A stretch of DNA of 64,000 nt. Origin: Albimonas pacifica (GTDB taxonomy: Bacteria; Pseudomonadota; Alphaproteobacteria; Rhodobacterales; Rhodobacteraceae). Below, in pieces: positions 7,328-18,805 of the stretch (the first letter of the stretch is position 1; each line of letters starts with the position of its first letter). The notes below the pieces were generated by a model that searched no databases, had not been told where the DNA came from, and was given only the letters and a program-made list of their open reading frames with translations. Where the stretch lies: contig NZ_FOQH01000011.1 in NCBI RefSeq assembly GCF_900113695.1, positions 62,001 to 126,000 of the forward strand, given 5' to 3'. A program made the position numbers and the translations under genes.

Positions 7328-9442
7328 ATGCCCGAGCGTCTGAGCGACTTCGTCACCTACGAGCTCATCGACGGCGTCGCCGTGATCCGCACCGACAACC
7401 CGCCCGTCAACGCGCTGGGCAATGACGTGCGCGCCGGCCTCTTCGCGGGCATGGAGCGGTTCGACGCCGACCCGCAGGCCAAGATCGCCCTGATCCACTG
7501 CGAGGGCCGCACCTTCCACGCCGGCGCCGACATCACCGAGTTCGGCACGAAGCGGAAGGACCCCCAGATCTCCGCGCTCTGCGACCGCATCGAGGCCGCC
7601 GGAAAACCCGTCGTCGCCACCCTGCACGGCACGGCGCTCGGCGGCGGGCTCGAGGTCGCCATCGCCGCCCACTGGCGCATCGCGCAGGCGGGCTCGAAGG
7701 TGGGCCTGCCCGAGGTCCACCTGGGCGTGATCCCCGCCGCCGGCGGCACCCAGCGCGCGCCGCGCCTGATGGGCGCAGCGCAGGCGCTGGAGGCGATCAC
7801 GTCGGGGCGCCACATCCCCGTCGAAGAGGCCCGCGACCTGGGCCTCGTCGACGAGATCGACGCCAGCGGAGACCCGCTCGCCGCCGGCCTCGCCTACGCC
7901 CGCCGCCTCGTCGCCGAGGGCAAGGGCGTGCGCCGCTCGGGCGAGATGACGGTCCCCGACGCCACGCCGGAGCTTTTCGCGCAATGGCGCGAGCGGGCGG
8001 TGAAGCAGGGCCGCGGCCTGCATGCCGTCCTCTACTGCGTCGAGGCGGTCGAGGCCTGCACCCTGCCCATCGCCGAGGGCCTGAAGCGAGAGACCGAGGT
8101 CTCCGACAAGTCCCACGCCGACCCGCAGCGCGACGCCATGGTCCACGCCTTCTTCGGCGAGCGGGCGGTGGCGAAGATCCCCGAGGCGAAGGCCGCGCCC
8201 CGCCCCCTGGCCGCGATCGGCGTGGTCGGCGGCGGCACCATGGGCGCGGGCATCGCCGCGGCCGCCCTGCAGTCGGGTCTCAGCGTCGTGATGGTCGAGC
8301 GCGACGCCGAGGCGCTGGCCCGCGGCGAGGCCAACCTGCGGCGCAACTTCGCCTCCTCGGTCGCCAAGGGGCGGATGAGCCAGGGCGATCTCGACGCCCT
8401 GCTCGAGAGCCGCTGGACCGGCGCCGCGGACTACGGGGCGCTCAAGGACGCCGACCTGGTGATCGAGGCGGTGTTCGAGACCATGGCCGTCAAGAAGGAG
8501 GTCTTCGCGAAGCTCGACGCGGTGATGCGCGAGGGGGCGGTGCTGGCCACCAACACCTCCTATCTCGACGTGAACGAGATCGCCGCCGTCACGCGGCGCC
8601 CGCAGGACGTGCTGGGCCTGCATTTCTTCTCCCCCGCCCACATCATGCGGCTGCTGGAGGTGGTGGTTGGCGACAAGACCGCCCCCGAGGTCGTCGCCAC
8701 CGGCTTCGCGCTGGCGAAACGCATGGGCAAGATCGCCGTGCGCGCGGGCGTCTGCGACGGGTTCATCGGCAACCGGATCCTGGGCGCCTACCTCAAGGCC
8801 GCGGACATGATGGTCGAGGACGGGGCCTCCCCCTACGAGATCGACGCGGCGGTGCGGTCCTTCGGCTACCCGATGGGGCCGTTCGAGATGGGGGATCTCG
8901 CGGGGCTCGACATCGGCTGGCTCGACCGGCGCGGCAAGGACGCGGCGCGCGACCCGGCCGAGCGCTACGCCGAGGGCTTCCTCGACCGGATGTACGAGAA
9001 CGGCTGGCTGGGTCAGAAGACCGGCATGGGCTTCTACGACTATTCGGGCGGCGGCCGCTCGGGCCCCCCGAACCCCGGCGTCCTGCCGATGATCGAGGCG
9101 GAGCGGCGCCGCCTGGGCATCAACGCCCGCGCCTTCCCGCCCGAGGAGATCCTGCGCCGCTACATCGCCGCCATGGTCAACGAGGCGGCGAAGGTCGTCG
9201 AGGAGGGCATCGCCCTGCGCCCGCTCGACGTCGACATGACCGCCATCGCCGGCTACGGCCACCCCCGCTGGCGGGGCGGGCCGATGCACCACGCCGACGC
9301 CGTGGGGCTGGCCAGGATCCTCGCGGACCTGCGGGACCTCGCGCAGGAGGACCCGGGCTTCTGGGCCCCCGCCCCGCTGCTGGAGCGGCTGGTGGCGGAG
9401 GGGCGCCGCTTCGCCGACCTGAACGCCCCCGCCGCCGGCTGA
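7328..9442 (+). CDS. bifunctional enoyl-CoA hydratase / 3-hydroxyacyl-CoA dehydrogenase
   Basis: A 704-residue FadB/FadJ-type multifunctional enzyme of fatty acid beta-oxidation. Residues 1-190 form a crotonase domain with the oxyanion-hole segment HAGADI and the GTALGGGLE segment. The NAD-binding 3-hydroxyacyl-CoA dehydrogenase domain starts at about 295 with GVVGGGTMGAG, followed by the HFFSPAHIMRLLEVV motif near 435 and two C-terminal helical domains. The start at MPERLSDF has a strong GAGGAGGA site upstream. No thiolase (fadA) gene is adjacent, so this is a lone member, as is common in Rhodobacterales. Confidence 0.95.
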   Translation: MPERLSDFVTYELIDGVAVIRTDNPPVNALGNDVRAGLFAGMERFDADPQAKIALIHCEGRTFHAGADITEFGTKRKDPQISALCDRIEAAGKPVVATLHGTALGGGLEVAIAAHWRIAQAGSKVGLPEVHLGVIPAAGGTQRAPRLMGAAQALEAITSGRHIPVEEARDLGLVDEIDASGDPLAAGLAYARRLVAEGKGVRRSGEMTVPDATPELFAQWRERAVKQGRGLHAVLYCVEAVEACTLPIAEGLKRETEVSDKSHADPQRDAMVHAFFGERAVAKIPEAKAAPRPLAAIGVVGGGTMGAGIAAAALQSGLSVVMVERDAEALARGEANLRRNFASSVAKGRMSQGDLDALLESRWTGAADYGALKDADLVIEAVFETMAVKKEVFAKLDAVMREGAVLATNTSYLDVNEIAAVTRRPQDVLGLHFFSPAHIMRLLEVVVGDKTAPEVVATGFALAKRMGKIAVRAGVCDGFIGNRILGAYLKAADMMVEDGASPYEIDAAVRSFGYPMGPFEMGDLAGLDIGWLDRRGKDAARDPAERYAEGFLDRMYENGWLGQKTGMGFYDYSGGGRSGPPNPGVLPMIEAERRRLGINARAFPPEEILRRYIAAMVNEAAKVVEEGIALRPLDVDMTAIAGYGHPRWRGGPMHHADAVGLARILADLRDLAQEDPGFWAPAPLLERLVAEGRRFADLNAPAAG

Positions 9443-9503
9443 CCGTCGGCCCCCGCGCCGCCTGCGCCCTCGGCCTCGGCGAGGGGGCGGGCGGACGCGG
9501 TCC

Positions 9504-10811
9504 TCAGATCAGGACCATGTCGGGGGCGAGGTCGTCGGGGTCGAGGTCGAGGAGGACCAGCCGCAGCCCCTCGGCCTTCAGCACCGCCCCGGCGTCGCGC
9601 GCCTTCAGGTCGGCCTGCACCTCGGCGACCCCGGCGTAGCCGAAGCCGCGCAGGTCGAGGCGGTCGTCGGGGCCGAGGTCCGCCACCGCCGCGCGCCCGT
9701 CGCCGGGGCGCAGGACGAAGACGTCGGCGCCCTCGCCCCCCGTCAGCCGGTCCCGGCCCGGGCCGGCGATCAGCCGGTCGTCGCCCTCGCCGCCGAACAG
9801 GCGGTCGTTCCCCCCGCCGCCCAGCAGCCGGTCCTCGCCCCCGCCCCCGAACAGGCGGTCGGCGCCGGCCTTGCCCTTCAGGACGTTGTCGGCCGCGTTC
9901 CCGATCAGCCGGTCGTCGCCGCGCGCGCCGGAGGCGGCCTCGACGGTCACGCCATGGGCGAGGGTGAAGCCGCCGTGGACGCCCTCGGCGCGGCTCACCC
10001 GGCCGGCGCCCCCGTCCTCGAGCTCCAGCGTGGCCGGGCGCAGGTCGATGACCGCGTCGCGGCGGCCGCGGTGGAAGATCAGGTCCTCGCCGCCCGCGTC
10101 CCAGATCGCGCGGTAGCCGGTCCCGGCCTCGTTCGCGGCGGGCAGGCGGTAGCGGTCGTCGCCGGCCCCCGTCTCGGGGTTCACGCCGTATTTCGCCTGG
10201 ATCACCGCGATGTCGAGCGCGGAGGGGCCGAGGTTCCAGCCCCACTTGTGGCTTTCGGGCAGGCCCTCGGGCGCCTCGGGCCAGCCGTCGTTGTAGGTCA
10301 TCACCGTCCACACGCCCTGGTCGAGGCCCAGCCCCTCGCCGACCTGGGGCATCGCGGTCGAGCCGCCGGTCGCCTCGTGGGGATGGGCGAGGCCGAGGCC
10401 GTGGCCGAACTCGTGCAGGAAGATCGTGAACATGTAGCTGCCGGGCGAGAGCAGGCCCCCTCGCCCCCCGCTCCAGTAGGGGCCGGAGTTGAACCAGCCC
10501 AGGCCCTGCGCCTCGCCATAGGCGGGGTCCGGCCCGGTCATGAAGCCCAGCGAGGCGCCGCCCGCGTCGGACTTCACCAGCTTGAAGTCGGCCTCGGCGG
10601 GGTCGGAGACCTGCGCGAAGCTCAGGCCCGAGACCGCGGCCCAGGCGTCGAGCGCCGCCATCGCCTGCGCGCGGGCGTAGCGGGACCAGCCCCCCTCCTC
10701 GGTCGCGAAGTCGATCCGCTCGCCGTCCGTCGCGAAATAGACGGTCACGTGGGGATCGGCGAGGGCGACGCCCTCGTCGATGGAGGCCAGAAGGGGGTTC
10801 GCAGTCGCCAT
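9504..10811 (-). CDS. serralysin-type metalloprotease with RTX repeats
   Basis: A 435-residue M10-type zinc protease. HEFGHGLGLAHPH gives the metzincin ligands His133, His137, His143 and the catalytic Glu134; the Met-turn VMTYND follows at about 159-165. Residues roughly 300-385 carry GGxGxDxLxGG calcium-binding repeats, and the end is short and hydrophobic (APDMVLI), as in type I secretion substrates. No N-terminal signal peptide is seen, which fits secretion through an ABC-type apparatus. No such exporter or inhibitor gene is adjacent. The frame continues upstream far beyond the start without family similarity; the start at 10811 fits the family. Confidence 0.92.
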   Translation of the reverse strand: MATANPLLASIDEGVALADPHVTVYFATDGERIDFATEEGGWSRYARAQAMAALDAWAAVSGLSFAQVSDPAEADFKLVKSDAGGASLGFMTGPDPAYGEAQGLGWFNSGPYWSGGRGGLLSPGSYMFTIFLHEFGHGLGLAHPHEATGGSTAMPQVGEGLGLDQGVWTVMTYNDGWPEAPEGLPESHKWGWNLGPSALDIAVIQAKYGVNPETGAGDDRYRLPAANEAGTGYRAIWDAGGEDLIFHRGRRDAVIDLRPATLELEDGGAGRVSRAEGVHGGFTLAHGVTVEAASGARGDDRLIGNAADNVLKGKAGADRLFGGGGEDRLLGGGGNDRLFGGEGDDRLIAGPGRDRLTGGEGADVFVLRPGDGRAAVADLGPDDRLDLRGFGYAGVAEVQADLKARDAGAVLKAEGLRLVLLDLDPDDLAPDMVLI

Positions 10812-10997
10812 GGAGCGCCTCGGCAGCCGGATCGCGCCCGGCGGCCGGCGCGGCGGGGCGCGGCCCGCGGGACGCGCGGGAAAGGGGGGGAGGCTGGCGG
10901 CGGAGGCTGGCGTGGGGCGCACGAAGCCGCAGCGGCGTCGCGATGTCAACGCCCTGCCCGCTTGCGGCCCCGCGGGGGCGGCGCGAAGATGCGCCCC

Positions 10998-12623
10998 ATG
11001 ACAGGGGACCTGCTTCAGGCGCTCGGCGGGCTGGGCCTGTTCCTGCTCGGGATGAGCTGGATGACCGAGAGCCTGCGCGCGCTCTCGGGGCCGGCGCTGC
11101 GCGGGGCGCTGGCGCGGTTCACGCGCACCCCGCTGGGGGGCGCGGCGACGGGGGCGGCGGCGACCGCCGTGCTGCAGTCCTCCTCGGCCGTGACCGTGAC
11201 CGCGGTGGGGTTCGTGGGGGCGGGGCTGCTGACCTTCCCGCAGGCGCTGGGGGTGATCTTCGGGGCCAACGTCGGCACCACCGCCACCGGCTGGATCGTG
11301 GCGTTGCTGGGCTTCAAGATGCAGCTCGGCGCGGCCGCCCTGCCGCTGGTGCTGGCCGGCGCGCTGCTGCGCCTCTACGGCGGCGCGCGGGCGGCGCAGG
11401 CGGGCTCGGTCGCGGCGGGGTTCGCGCTGCTGTTCATCGGCATCGACGCGATGCAGGCGGGGATGGCGGGGCTGGAGCCGCTGCTCTCGCCCGCGGACCT
11501 GCCGGGCGACGACCTGGCGGGACGGCTGAAGCTGGTGGCCTTCGGCGTCGCGCTGACCGTGGTCACGCAGAGCTCCAGCGCCGGCGTCGCCACCGCGCTG
11601 GCGGCGCTGGGGGCGGGGGCGATCAGCCTCGAGCAGGCGGCGGCGATGGTGATCGGGATGGACGTGGGCACCACCGCCACCGCGGCGCTCGCCACGCTGG
11701 GGCGCGACGTGGCGAGCCGGCGCACCGGCCTGTCGCATGTCGTCTTCAACCTCGCGACCGGGGCGATGGCCTTCGCGCTGCTGGACCTCTTCGCGCGGGC
11801 GGCGGCGCCGATGGCGGCGGCGGGCGAGGCGCAGGTGGCCCTCGTCGCCTTCCACACCGGCTTCAACGTGCTGGGCGTGGCGCTGGTGCTGCCCGTGGCC
11901 GGCCCTTTCGCGCGGCTGGTGGAATGGTTGATCCCCGACCGCGGCCCCCGCCTGACGCGGCGCCTGTCGCCGGCGCTGCTGGCCGAGCCGGCGCTGGCCA
12001 TGGACGCCGCCGCCGGCACGCTGGAGGCGGTCGCGCAGGCCCAGTCCCTGTGGCTCGCCCACCGGCTCGACCCCCAGCCCGGCCCCCGCCCCCCGGCGGA
12101 GGCGGCGGCCCTCGGCGAGGCGATCGCCGAGCTGCGCGGCTTCGTGGACGGGATCGTCCCGGGCGCGGCCTCGGCCTCGGCCTCGGTCGCGCCCCGGCTC
12201 GCGGCGGCGCTGCACGCGCTCGACCATCTGGGGCGTCTGCACTACCGCTGCGCCCAGCTCGAGGGGCGCGAAGGCGCGCAGGCCGGGGCGCTGTCGGGGG
12301 ACGCGCGGCTGCGCACGCTCGCCCGCGCGCTGGCCGCGGCGGCGCGCGAGCAGGCGGCGGGCGCGGGCGCCCCGGCGGGCGCCGCCCGCCTGCTGGCCCT
12401 GATCCACCGCCGGCAGGAGGGGTTCCGCACCCGCGCCCTGACGCTCGCGGCCGAGGGGCGGGTGGCGGACGCGGCGGCGCTCGCGCAGCTCGACGCGCTG
12501 CGCTGGCTGCGGCGCACGGTCTACCACCTGCATCGCATCGAGCATCACCTGGGCGCGATGCGCGCAGGCGCCGCGCCCGCCTCGGCCGGGCGCGAGGCCG
12601 CGCGCGACGTGCTGGAGGACTGA
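10998..12623 (+). CDS. Na/Pi cotransporter family protein with PhoU-like tail
   Basis: A 541-residue protein of the NptA/Na-Pi-cotransporter family. The N-terminal two thirds are membrane helices with the paired repeat motif: LQSSSAVTVTAVG at about residues 55-67 and TQSSSAGVATALAALG near 190-205, each followed by GxxxGTTATx segments. The C-terminal 170 residues are soluble, helical and PhoU-like. It would import phosphate with sodium. An alternative ATG lies nine bases upstream; neither start has a strong ribosome binding site. It is transcribed divergently from the serralysin gene and leads toward phoH after a 177-base gap. Confidence 0.9.
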   Translation: MTGDLLQALGGLGLFLLGMSWMTESLRALSGPALRGALARFTRTPLGGAATGAAATAVLQSSSAVTVTAVGFVGAGLLTFPQALGVIFGANVGTTATGWIVALLGFKMQLGAAALPLVLAGALLRLYGGARAAQAGSVAAGFALLFIGIDAMQAGMAGLEPLLSPADLPGDDLAGRLKLVAFGVALTVVTQSSSAGVATALAALGAGAISLEQAAAMVIGMDVGTTATAALATLGRDVASRRTGLSHVVFNLATGAMAFALLDLFARAAAPMAAAGEAQVALVAFHTGFNVLGVALVLPVAGPFARLVEWLIPDRGPRLTRRLSPALLAEPALAMDAAAGTLEAVAQAQSLWLAHRLDPQPGPRPPAEAAALGEAIAELRGFVDGIVPGAASASASVAPRLAAALHALDHLGRLHYRCAQLEGREGAQAGALSGDARLRTLARALAAAAREQAAGAGAPAGAARLLALIHRRQEGFRTRALTLAAEGRVADAAALAQLDALRWLRRTVYHLHRIEHHLGAMRAGAAPASAGREAARDVLED

Positions 12624-12800
12624 GGCGACCCCGCGCGCCCCGCCGCGGCGATTTCCCCCCGGCGTTCCGGGGCCGGGCGCCGTCGACCGGAAACGCCGCG
12701 AAAGCAGGCCGGATTCGGTCTTGCCCGAGGCGCTCGCATCGGTCACGCTGGTCTCACGCCCGGCCCGATCGGGCGCGGCTTGCATCCTGATGGAGAGCCC

Positions 12801-13989
<1,189 letters not shown>

Positions 13990-14006
<17 letters not shown>

Positions 14007-14691
14007 CCCTCTCTCCGCGGCCGCCGGGCAGGCCCCGGCGCTTCCCGGCGCGGACCTGCCCGCGCCGGTGGTCGAGCTGGCGCTGGAGGCCGAGGCCTGG
14101 GCCGACGCGCTGGGGGGCGAGGACCGGGTGGAATCGCTCGCCGCCCGCGGCGCGGCGATGGCGCTGGCCGCGGCCGGGATCGAGGCCGCCGGGCGTGCGG
14201 TGAGCTTCCTCTTCGCCGACGACGCGACCGTCGCGGGGCTGAACGAATTCCACCGCGGCAAGCCGACGCCGACCAACGTGCTGTCATGGCCCGCATGGGA
14301 GCTGGGCGCCGGCCCCTCGGGCCTGCCCGACGGGACCCGGCCGCTGGCCCCGCCGGACCCGGAGCCCGCCCCCGACCTCGCCGGCTTCCCGGCGATGGAG
14401 GACGAGGGCGAGAGCCTGGGCGACCTCGCGCTCGCCTACGAGACCTGCGCGCGGGAAGCCGAGGCGATGGGCCTTCCCCTGCGCGACCATGCGCTGCATC
14501 TGATTTTGCACGGGACGCTCCATCTGTTGGGTTACGATCACGTCAGGGAAGCGGACGCGGCGTTGATGGAAGGCCTGGAGACGCAGGCGATGCTTGCGGC
14601 CGGGCTGGCGGACCCCTACAGGTCCGCCGACGATTTCGAGGAGGCCGGGCGCCCTGCCGCGGCCGAACGGACTGGGAGCGATGGACTCTGA
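13990..14691 (+). CDS. ybeY: endoribonuclease YbeY (rRNA maturation factor)
   Basis: A 233-residue YbeY metalloprotein with the zinc motif HGTLHLLGYDH near residue 173, preceded by the LGDLAL segment and the TNVLSWP segment. It acts in 16S rRNA 3' end processing and ribosome quality control. It is longer than usual because of a 20-residue N-terminal stretch, a proline-rich insert around 105-135 and a variable tail. It overlaps phoH by 17 bases and the CBS-domain gene by 11 bases, which supports one translationally coupled unit. Confidence 0.95.
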
Positions 14692-15673
14692 TCAAGGACG
14701 CGGCCGGGAGGCGAAAGCCCCGGCCACGGATGCGGGCGAGCAGGACGACGCGGGCGAAGGCTCGAGTCGCTCGCTGATCTCGCGATTGTTCGGCCGGAAG
14801 CCGGCCGACGAGGACGCCTCGGCCGAAGCTCATGCCGAGGAGAGAGCGCGCAGCGCGGGCGAGCGGGCGATGCTGCTCAACGTGCGCCGGCTGCGCGAGC
14901 TCAAGGTGCTCGACGTGATGGTGCCGCGCGCCGACGTCGACGCGGTCGAGGTGGACGGCGGGCTCGAGGAGCTGGTGAGCTCCTTCCGCAAGACCCGCCA
15001 CACCCGCCTGCCGGTGTTCCGCGAGACGCTGGACGACCCGCTGGGCTTCGTGCACCTCAAGGACCTGGCGCTGCGCTTCGGCTTCAACGGGGCGGTGCAC
15101 GACGACTTCGACCTGCGCCCGCTGCTGCGGCCGATGCTCTACGTGCCGCCGTCGATGCCGATCGACGCGCTTCTGCAGAAGATGCAGGGCGGGCGGATGC
15201 ACATGGCCCTCGTCATCGACGAATACGGCGGCGTCGACGGTCTGGTGACCATCGAGGACGTGCTGGAGACCATCGTCGGCGACATCGAGGACGAGCACGA
15301 CGTCGCCGACAGCTTCTCGTTCCGCAAGGAGGCGGAGGGCGTCTACATCTGCGCCGCCCGCCTCGAGATCCCGGAGTTCGAGGGCGAGGCCGGCGTCGAC
15401 CTGCTGGCCGACGACCTCGACGAGGACGTCGACACGCTCGGCGGCCTCGTCTTCATGCTCGCCGACCGGGTGCCCGAGCGGGGCGAGGTGATCCTGCACC
15501 CCGACGGGCACGAGTTCGAGGTGCTCGACGCCGATCCCCGCCGCATCAAGCGGCTGCGGGTGCGCCTGAAGCGGATCGGCGAGGCGAGCGAGGAGGACGA
15601 GGCCGCGGCCGAGGCCTTCTCGCCCGCCCCCGCCTCGCGCGCCGCCCCGGCGGAGGCGCGGGCCGCGGAATGA
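14681..15673 (+). CDS. CBS-domain transporter-associated protein (CorC/HlyC family)
   Basis: A 330-residue soluble member of the CorC/TlyC family. After an acidic N-terminal 60 residues come two CBS domains (VMVPRADVDAV segment near 85, and the VIDEYGGVDGLVT segment near 185, a family signature), then a CorC_HlyC domain to about 300 and an Ala/Pro/Glu-rich tail. Such proteins are associated with divalent cation efflux or resistance. There is a GGGAG site before the ATG. It sits between ybeY and lnt, the classical order ybeY-ybeX-lnt, and overlaps lnt by 4 bases. Confidence 0.9.
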   Translation: MDSDQGRGREAKAPATDAGEQDDAGEGSSRSLISRLFGRKPADEDASAEAHAEERARSAGERAMLLNVRRLRELKVLDVMVPRADVDAVEVDGGLEELVSSFRKTRHTRLPVFRETLDDPLGFVHLKDLALRFGFNGAVHDDFDLRPLLRPMLYVPPSMPIDALLQKMQGGRMHMALVIDEYGGVDGLVTIEDVLETIVGDIEDEHDVADSFSFRKEAEGVYICAARLEIPEFEGEAGVDLLADDLDEDVDTLGGLVFMLADRVPERGEVILHPDGHEFEVLDADPRRIKRLRVRLKRIGEASEEDEAAAEAFSPAPASRAAPAEARAAE

Positions 15674-17427
15674 GCGGCCCGGCCCAGCCCGGACGCCGGC
15701 GCGCCGCGTCCGGGCGCGGACGCGCGGGCGGAACCCCGCGCCCCGCCCTGCCCCTTCGCCTGGGCCGCGCGCTGCGCGGCTGGCTCGGCCGCCGCGCCGG
15801 AAGCCGGCGCGGGCGCCTGGCCCTGGCGGCGGCCTGCGGCGCGGGCCTGACGCTGGCGCAGCCGCCGCTGGGCCTCTGGCCGCTGGCGGTCCTCTGCGTT
15901 CCGGCGCTGGCCTGGCTGGCGCTTGCGCGCGGCCAGCGGCGCGAAGCCTTCCGCATCGGCTGGGCCGCGGGAGGCGCCTTCTTCCTCACCGGGCTCTACT
16001 GGATCGCCGAGGCCTTCCTGGTCGACGTCGCCCGCCACGGCTGGATGGCGCCCTTCGCGGTGACGGGGCTCGCCGCGGGGCTGGGCCTGTTCTGGGCGCT
16101 GGCCTTCTGGGGCGCGCGCCGCCTGGTCGAGCGCTTCGGGGCGCAGGGCGTGCCGGCCGCGCTGGCGCTGGCCGGCGCCTGGGCGCTGGCCGAATTCGCC
16201 CGCGCCCATCTGCTGACCGGCTTCCCCTGGGCCCTGCCCGCCTATGCCTTCGCCCAGACCGCGCTGGCGCAGACCCTTTCCGTTTTCGGCCCCCACACGC
16301 TGGGGCTGCTGGCGCTGGCGTTCGCGGCGGCGCTGGCCTCGCCCTGGCTGCGGCCGGGGGGCGAGGCCCTGCCGACGCCGCGGAACCGCCTTTCGGCGGC
16401 CCTGGGCCGGGCCGGCCTCCGGCCGGATTTCGCCGCCGGCGCGGCGGCGCTGCTGCTCGCGCTCGCGCTCGGCTTCGGCTGGAGCGGCTGGCGGCTCGCC
16501 GGCGCCCCCGCCGACCCCGCGCCCGAGAGCGCGCCCGTGGTGCGCCTGGTCCAGCCCAACGCCGCCCAGCGCGCCAAGTGGGACCCCGACGAGATGCCCC
16601 GCATCTTCGCGCGGCTGCGCGCGCTCTCGGTCCCAGAGCCGGGCCGGCCCGCGCCCGACGTGGTGATCTGGCCCGAGACCGCGATCCCCTGGATCCTGGA
16701 GCGCGAGCCCGCCGTGCGCGAGGCGATCGCCGCCTCCGCCCGCGGCGCGGTCACGCTGCTGGGCGTGCGCCGGATCGTGCCCGGGCCCGACGGCCGCCCC
16801 GGCTGGCGCAACGCGATGGAGGCGGTCGGGCCCGACGGGGCGATCCTCGCCGCCTACGACAAGCGCCACCTGGTGCCCTTCGGCGAATACCTGCCCCTGC
16901 ACGGGCTGATGACGGGCCTCGGCCTCGGGCCCCTGGTGGGCGAGAGCGGCGGCTTCGCGCCCGGCGACGGGCCCGCGCGCATGGACCTGCCCGGCCTGCC
17001 CGCCCTGAGCCCGCAGATCTGCTACGAGACGATCTTCCCCCACGAGATGCCGGCCGCGGGTCCCGACGAGCGGCCCCGCTGGCTGGTTCAGGTCACCAAC
17101 GACGCCTGGTTCGGCGCCTCGGCCGGGCCCTGGCAGCATTTCCACCAGGCCCGGATGCGCGCCATCGAGCAGGGCCTGCCCCTGGCGCGCGCAGCCAACA
17201 CCGGGATCTCGGCGATGATCGATCCCTGGGGGCGGACGGTGGAGCGGCTGGGCCTGCTCGAGGCGGGCGCGGTGCAGGCCCGACTGCCGATCGCGCTGGC
17301 CCCGACGCTCTATTCGCGCACCGGCGACTGGCCGTGGATGACGCTCGCCCTGCTGGCGCTCGCGGCCCCCGCCGGCGCCTCCGGGCTGCGGCGTCTGCGC
17401 GCGGACGGCCGCGGAACCGGGTCCTGA
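15670..17427 (+). CDS. lnt: apolipoprotein N-acyltransferase
   Basis: A 585-residue inner-membrane enzyme that N-acylates the lipid-modified cysteine of lipoproteins. After a basic N-terminal region of about 45 residues come several membrane helices, then a C-terminal nitrilase-like domain with the catalytic triad visible: Glu in PETAIPW near residue 335, Lys in [14 protein letters not shown] near 397, and Cys in ICYETIFP near 451. The start codon overlaps the preceding stop (ATGA). It is the last gene of the phoH-ybeY-CBS-lnt operon. Confidence 0.95.
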   Translation: MSGPAQPGRRRAASGRGRAGGTPRPALPLRLGRALRGWLGRRAGSRRGRLALAAACGAGLTLAQPPLGLWPLAVLCVPALAWLALARGQRREAFRIGWAAGGAFFLTGLYWIAEAFLVDVARHGWMAPFAVTGLAAGLGLFWALAFWGARRLVERFGAQGVPAALALAGAWALAEFARAHLLTGFPWALPAYAFAQTALAQTLSVFGPHTLGLLALAFAAALASPWLRPGGEALPTPRNRLSAALGRAGLRPDFAAGAAALLLALALGFGWSGWRLAGAPADPAPESAPVVRLVQPNAAQRAKWDPDEMPRIFARLRALSVPEPGRPAPDVVIWPETAIPWILEREPAVREAIAASARGAVTLLGVRRIVPGPDGRPGWRNAMEAVGPDGAILAAYDKRHLVPFGEYLPLHGLMTGLGLGPLVGESGGFAPGDGPARMDLPGLPALSPQICYETIFPHEMPAAGPDERPRWLVQVTNDAWFGASAGPWQHFHQARMRAIEQGLPLARAANTGISAMIDPWGRTVERLGLLEAGAVQARLPIALAPTLYSRTGDWPWMTLALLALAAPAGASGLRRLRADGRGTGS

Positions 17428-17462
17428 TCCCCGATTGACGGACCGTCCGCCCGGCGCTCGCC

Positions 17463-17491
17463 TTGACCGCGCGGAGCCGGGCTGCTTAGAG
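17463..17491 (+). promoter_or_regulatory. candidate metK promoter
   Basis: TTGACC at 17463-17468 and TTAGAG at 17486-17491 are separated by 17 bases. The -35 matches the vegetative consensus well and the -10 is weak. If used, transcription would start near 17498 and leave a leader of about 66 bases that holds just the hairpin described next. Confidence 0.4.
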
Positions 17492-17517
17492 GTTCCCCCG
17501 TTCACGTCGGAAAATCG

Positions 17518-17563
17518 CCGCGCGCGCTCCCTGCGCGCGGCCCTTGTTCAAGGGAGCGCGCGC
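17518..17563 (+). promoter_or_regulatory. metK leader: pseudoknot-capable, SD-sequestering (SAM/SAH riboswitch-like)
   Basis: CCGCGCGC at 17518-17525 pairs with GCGCGCGG at 17533-17540, leaving the 7-base loop GCTCCCT. That loop is perfectly complementary to AGGGAGC at 17551-17557, which contains the metK ribosome binding site, so a loop-to-SD pseudoknot can form. Alternatively 17520-17532 and 17551-17563 form a continuous 13-bp hairpin up to the start codon. The SAM/SAH riboswitch known upstream of metK in Rhodobacterales has the same size, place and loop-SD pairing; here the loop resembles but does not match its conserved core. Class assignment is tentative. Confidence 0.5.
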
Positions 17564-18730
17564 TTGGCCCGGAACAACTACCTCTTCACCTCGGAATCCG
17601 TGTCCGAGGGTCATCCGGACAAGGTCTGCGACCGGATCTCGGATGCGGTGCTGGATGCGTTCCTGACGGCCGATCCCTACAGCCGCGTCGCCTGCGAGAC
17701 CTTCGCCACCACCGACCGCGTGATCATCGGCGGCGAGGTGCGCGGGCCGCAGTCGGTCATCGACTCGGTCGAGGAGATCGCCCGCGGCGTGGTCAGGGAC
17801 ATCGGCTACGAGCAGGACGGCTTCCACTGGAAGACGATGAAGGTGCAGAATTACCTGCACGCCCAGTCGGCCGACATCGCCCAGGGCGTGGACGCCGCCG
17901 GCGCCAAGGACGAGGGCGCGGGCGACCAGGGCATCATGTTCGGCTACGCCACCGACGAGACCGACGCGCTGATGCCGGCGCCGATCCACTACAGCCACGC
18001 CATCCTCAAGAAGCTGGCCGAGGTGCGCAAGTGGGGCGGCGAGACCTGGCTGGGTCCCGACGCCAAGGCGCAGCTGACCCTGCGCTACGAGAACGGGATG
18101 CCGGCCGCGATCACCTCGATCGTGCTCTCGACCCAGCATCTCGACCCCGACCTGAGCTCGGCCGAGGTGCGCGAGCGGGTGGAGCCGATCATCCGCGGCG
18201 AGATCCCCGACGGCTGGATCGCCGAGGACTGCGTCTGGCACGTGAACCCCACTGGCAAGTTCGTGATCGGCGGGCCCGACGGCGACGCGGGCCTCACGGG
18301 GCGCAAGATCATCGTCGACACCTACGGCGGGGCCGCGCCCCACGGCGGCGGCGCCTTCTCGGGCAAGGACCCGACCAAGGTCGACCGCTCGGCGGCCTAT
18401 GCGGCGCGGTATCTGGCCAAGAACGTGGTGGCCGCGGGTCTCGCCAAGAAATGCGTGATCCAGCTCAGCTACGCCATCGGCGTCAGCCAGCCGCTGTCGA
18501 TTTACGCCAACACGCTCGACACCGGCGAGGTCGCCGAGGAGGCGATCGAGAAGGCGGTGAACGCGGTGATGGATCTCTCGCCCCGCGGCATCCGCGAGAA
18601 GCTGCAGCTCAACAAGCCGATCTACGAGCGCACCGCCGCCTACGGTCATTTCGGCCGGGCCCCCGAGGCGGACGGCGGCTTCTCGTGGGAGGCCACCGAC
18701 CTCGCCGACGCCATCAAGGCCGCCGTCTGA
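17564..18730 (+). CDS. metK: S-adenosylmethionine synthetase
   Basis: A 388-residue enzyme forming SAM from methionine and ATP. The N-terminal [19 protein letters not shown] signature is intact, as are [10 protein letters not shown] (near residue 120) and [16 protein letters not shown] (near 260). I place the start at TTG 17564, with AAGGGAG seven bases upstream, because the family begins three residues before the signature; an upstream in-frame ATG at 17435 would translate through the leader and add 43 unrelated residues. A TTG start plus a sequestered ribosome binding site suggests tight translational control. Confidence 0.97.
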   Translation: MARNNYLFTSESVSEGHPDKVCDRISDAVLDAFLTADPYSRVACETFATTDRVIIGGEVRGPQSVIDSVEEIARGVVRDIGYEQDGFHWKTMKVQNYLHAQSADIAQGVDAAGAKDEGAGDQGIMFGYATDETDALMPAPIHYSHAILKKLAEVRKWGGETWLGPDAKAQLTLRYENGMPAAITSIVLSTQHLDPDLSSAEVRERVEPIIRGEIPDGWIAEDCVWHVNPTGKFVIGGPDGDAGLTGRKIIVDTYGGAAPHGGGAFSGKDPTKVDRSAAYAARYLAKNVVAAGLAKKCVIQLSYAIGVSQPLSIYANTLDTGEVAEEAIEKAVNAVMDLSPRGIREKLQLNKPIYERTAAYGHFGRAPEADGGFSWEATDLADAIKAAV

Positions 18731-18776
18731 GGCGCCGCCCGGGGGGCGGGCGCGCCCTCCCCCGGCCGACAGGACC

Positions 18777-18805
18777 GCGCCGCTCCCCCGGGGGCGGCGC
18801 TTTCC
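18777..18805 (+). terminator. metK terminator
   Basis: GCGCCGC at 18777-18783 pairs with GCGGCGC at 18794-18800. The C/G-rich loop can pair internally, and TTTCCTTT follows. It lies 47 bases after the metK stop. Confidence 0.7.

Noticed and set aside
17435-17563. Upstream ATG for metK adding 43 residues.
   Set aside because: The addition has no family similarity and would translate the promoter and leader; TTG at 17564 has a good SD and fits the family start.
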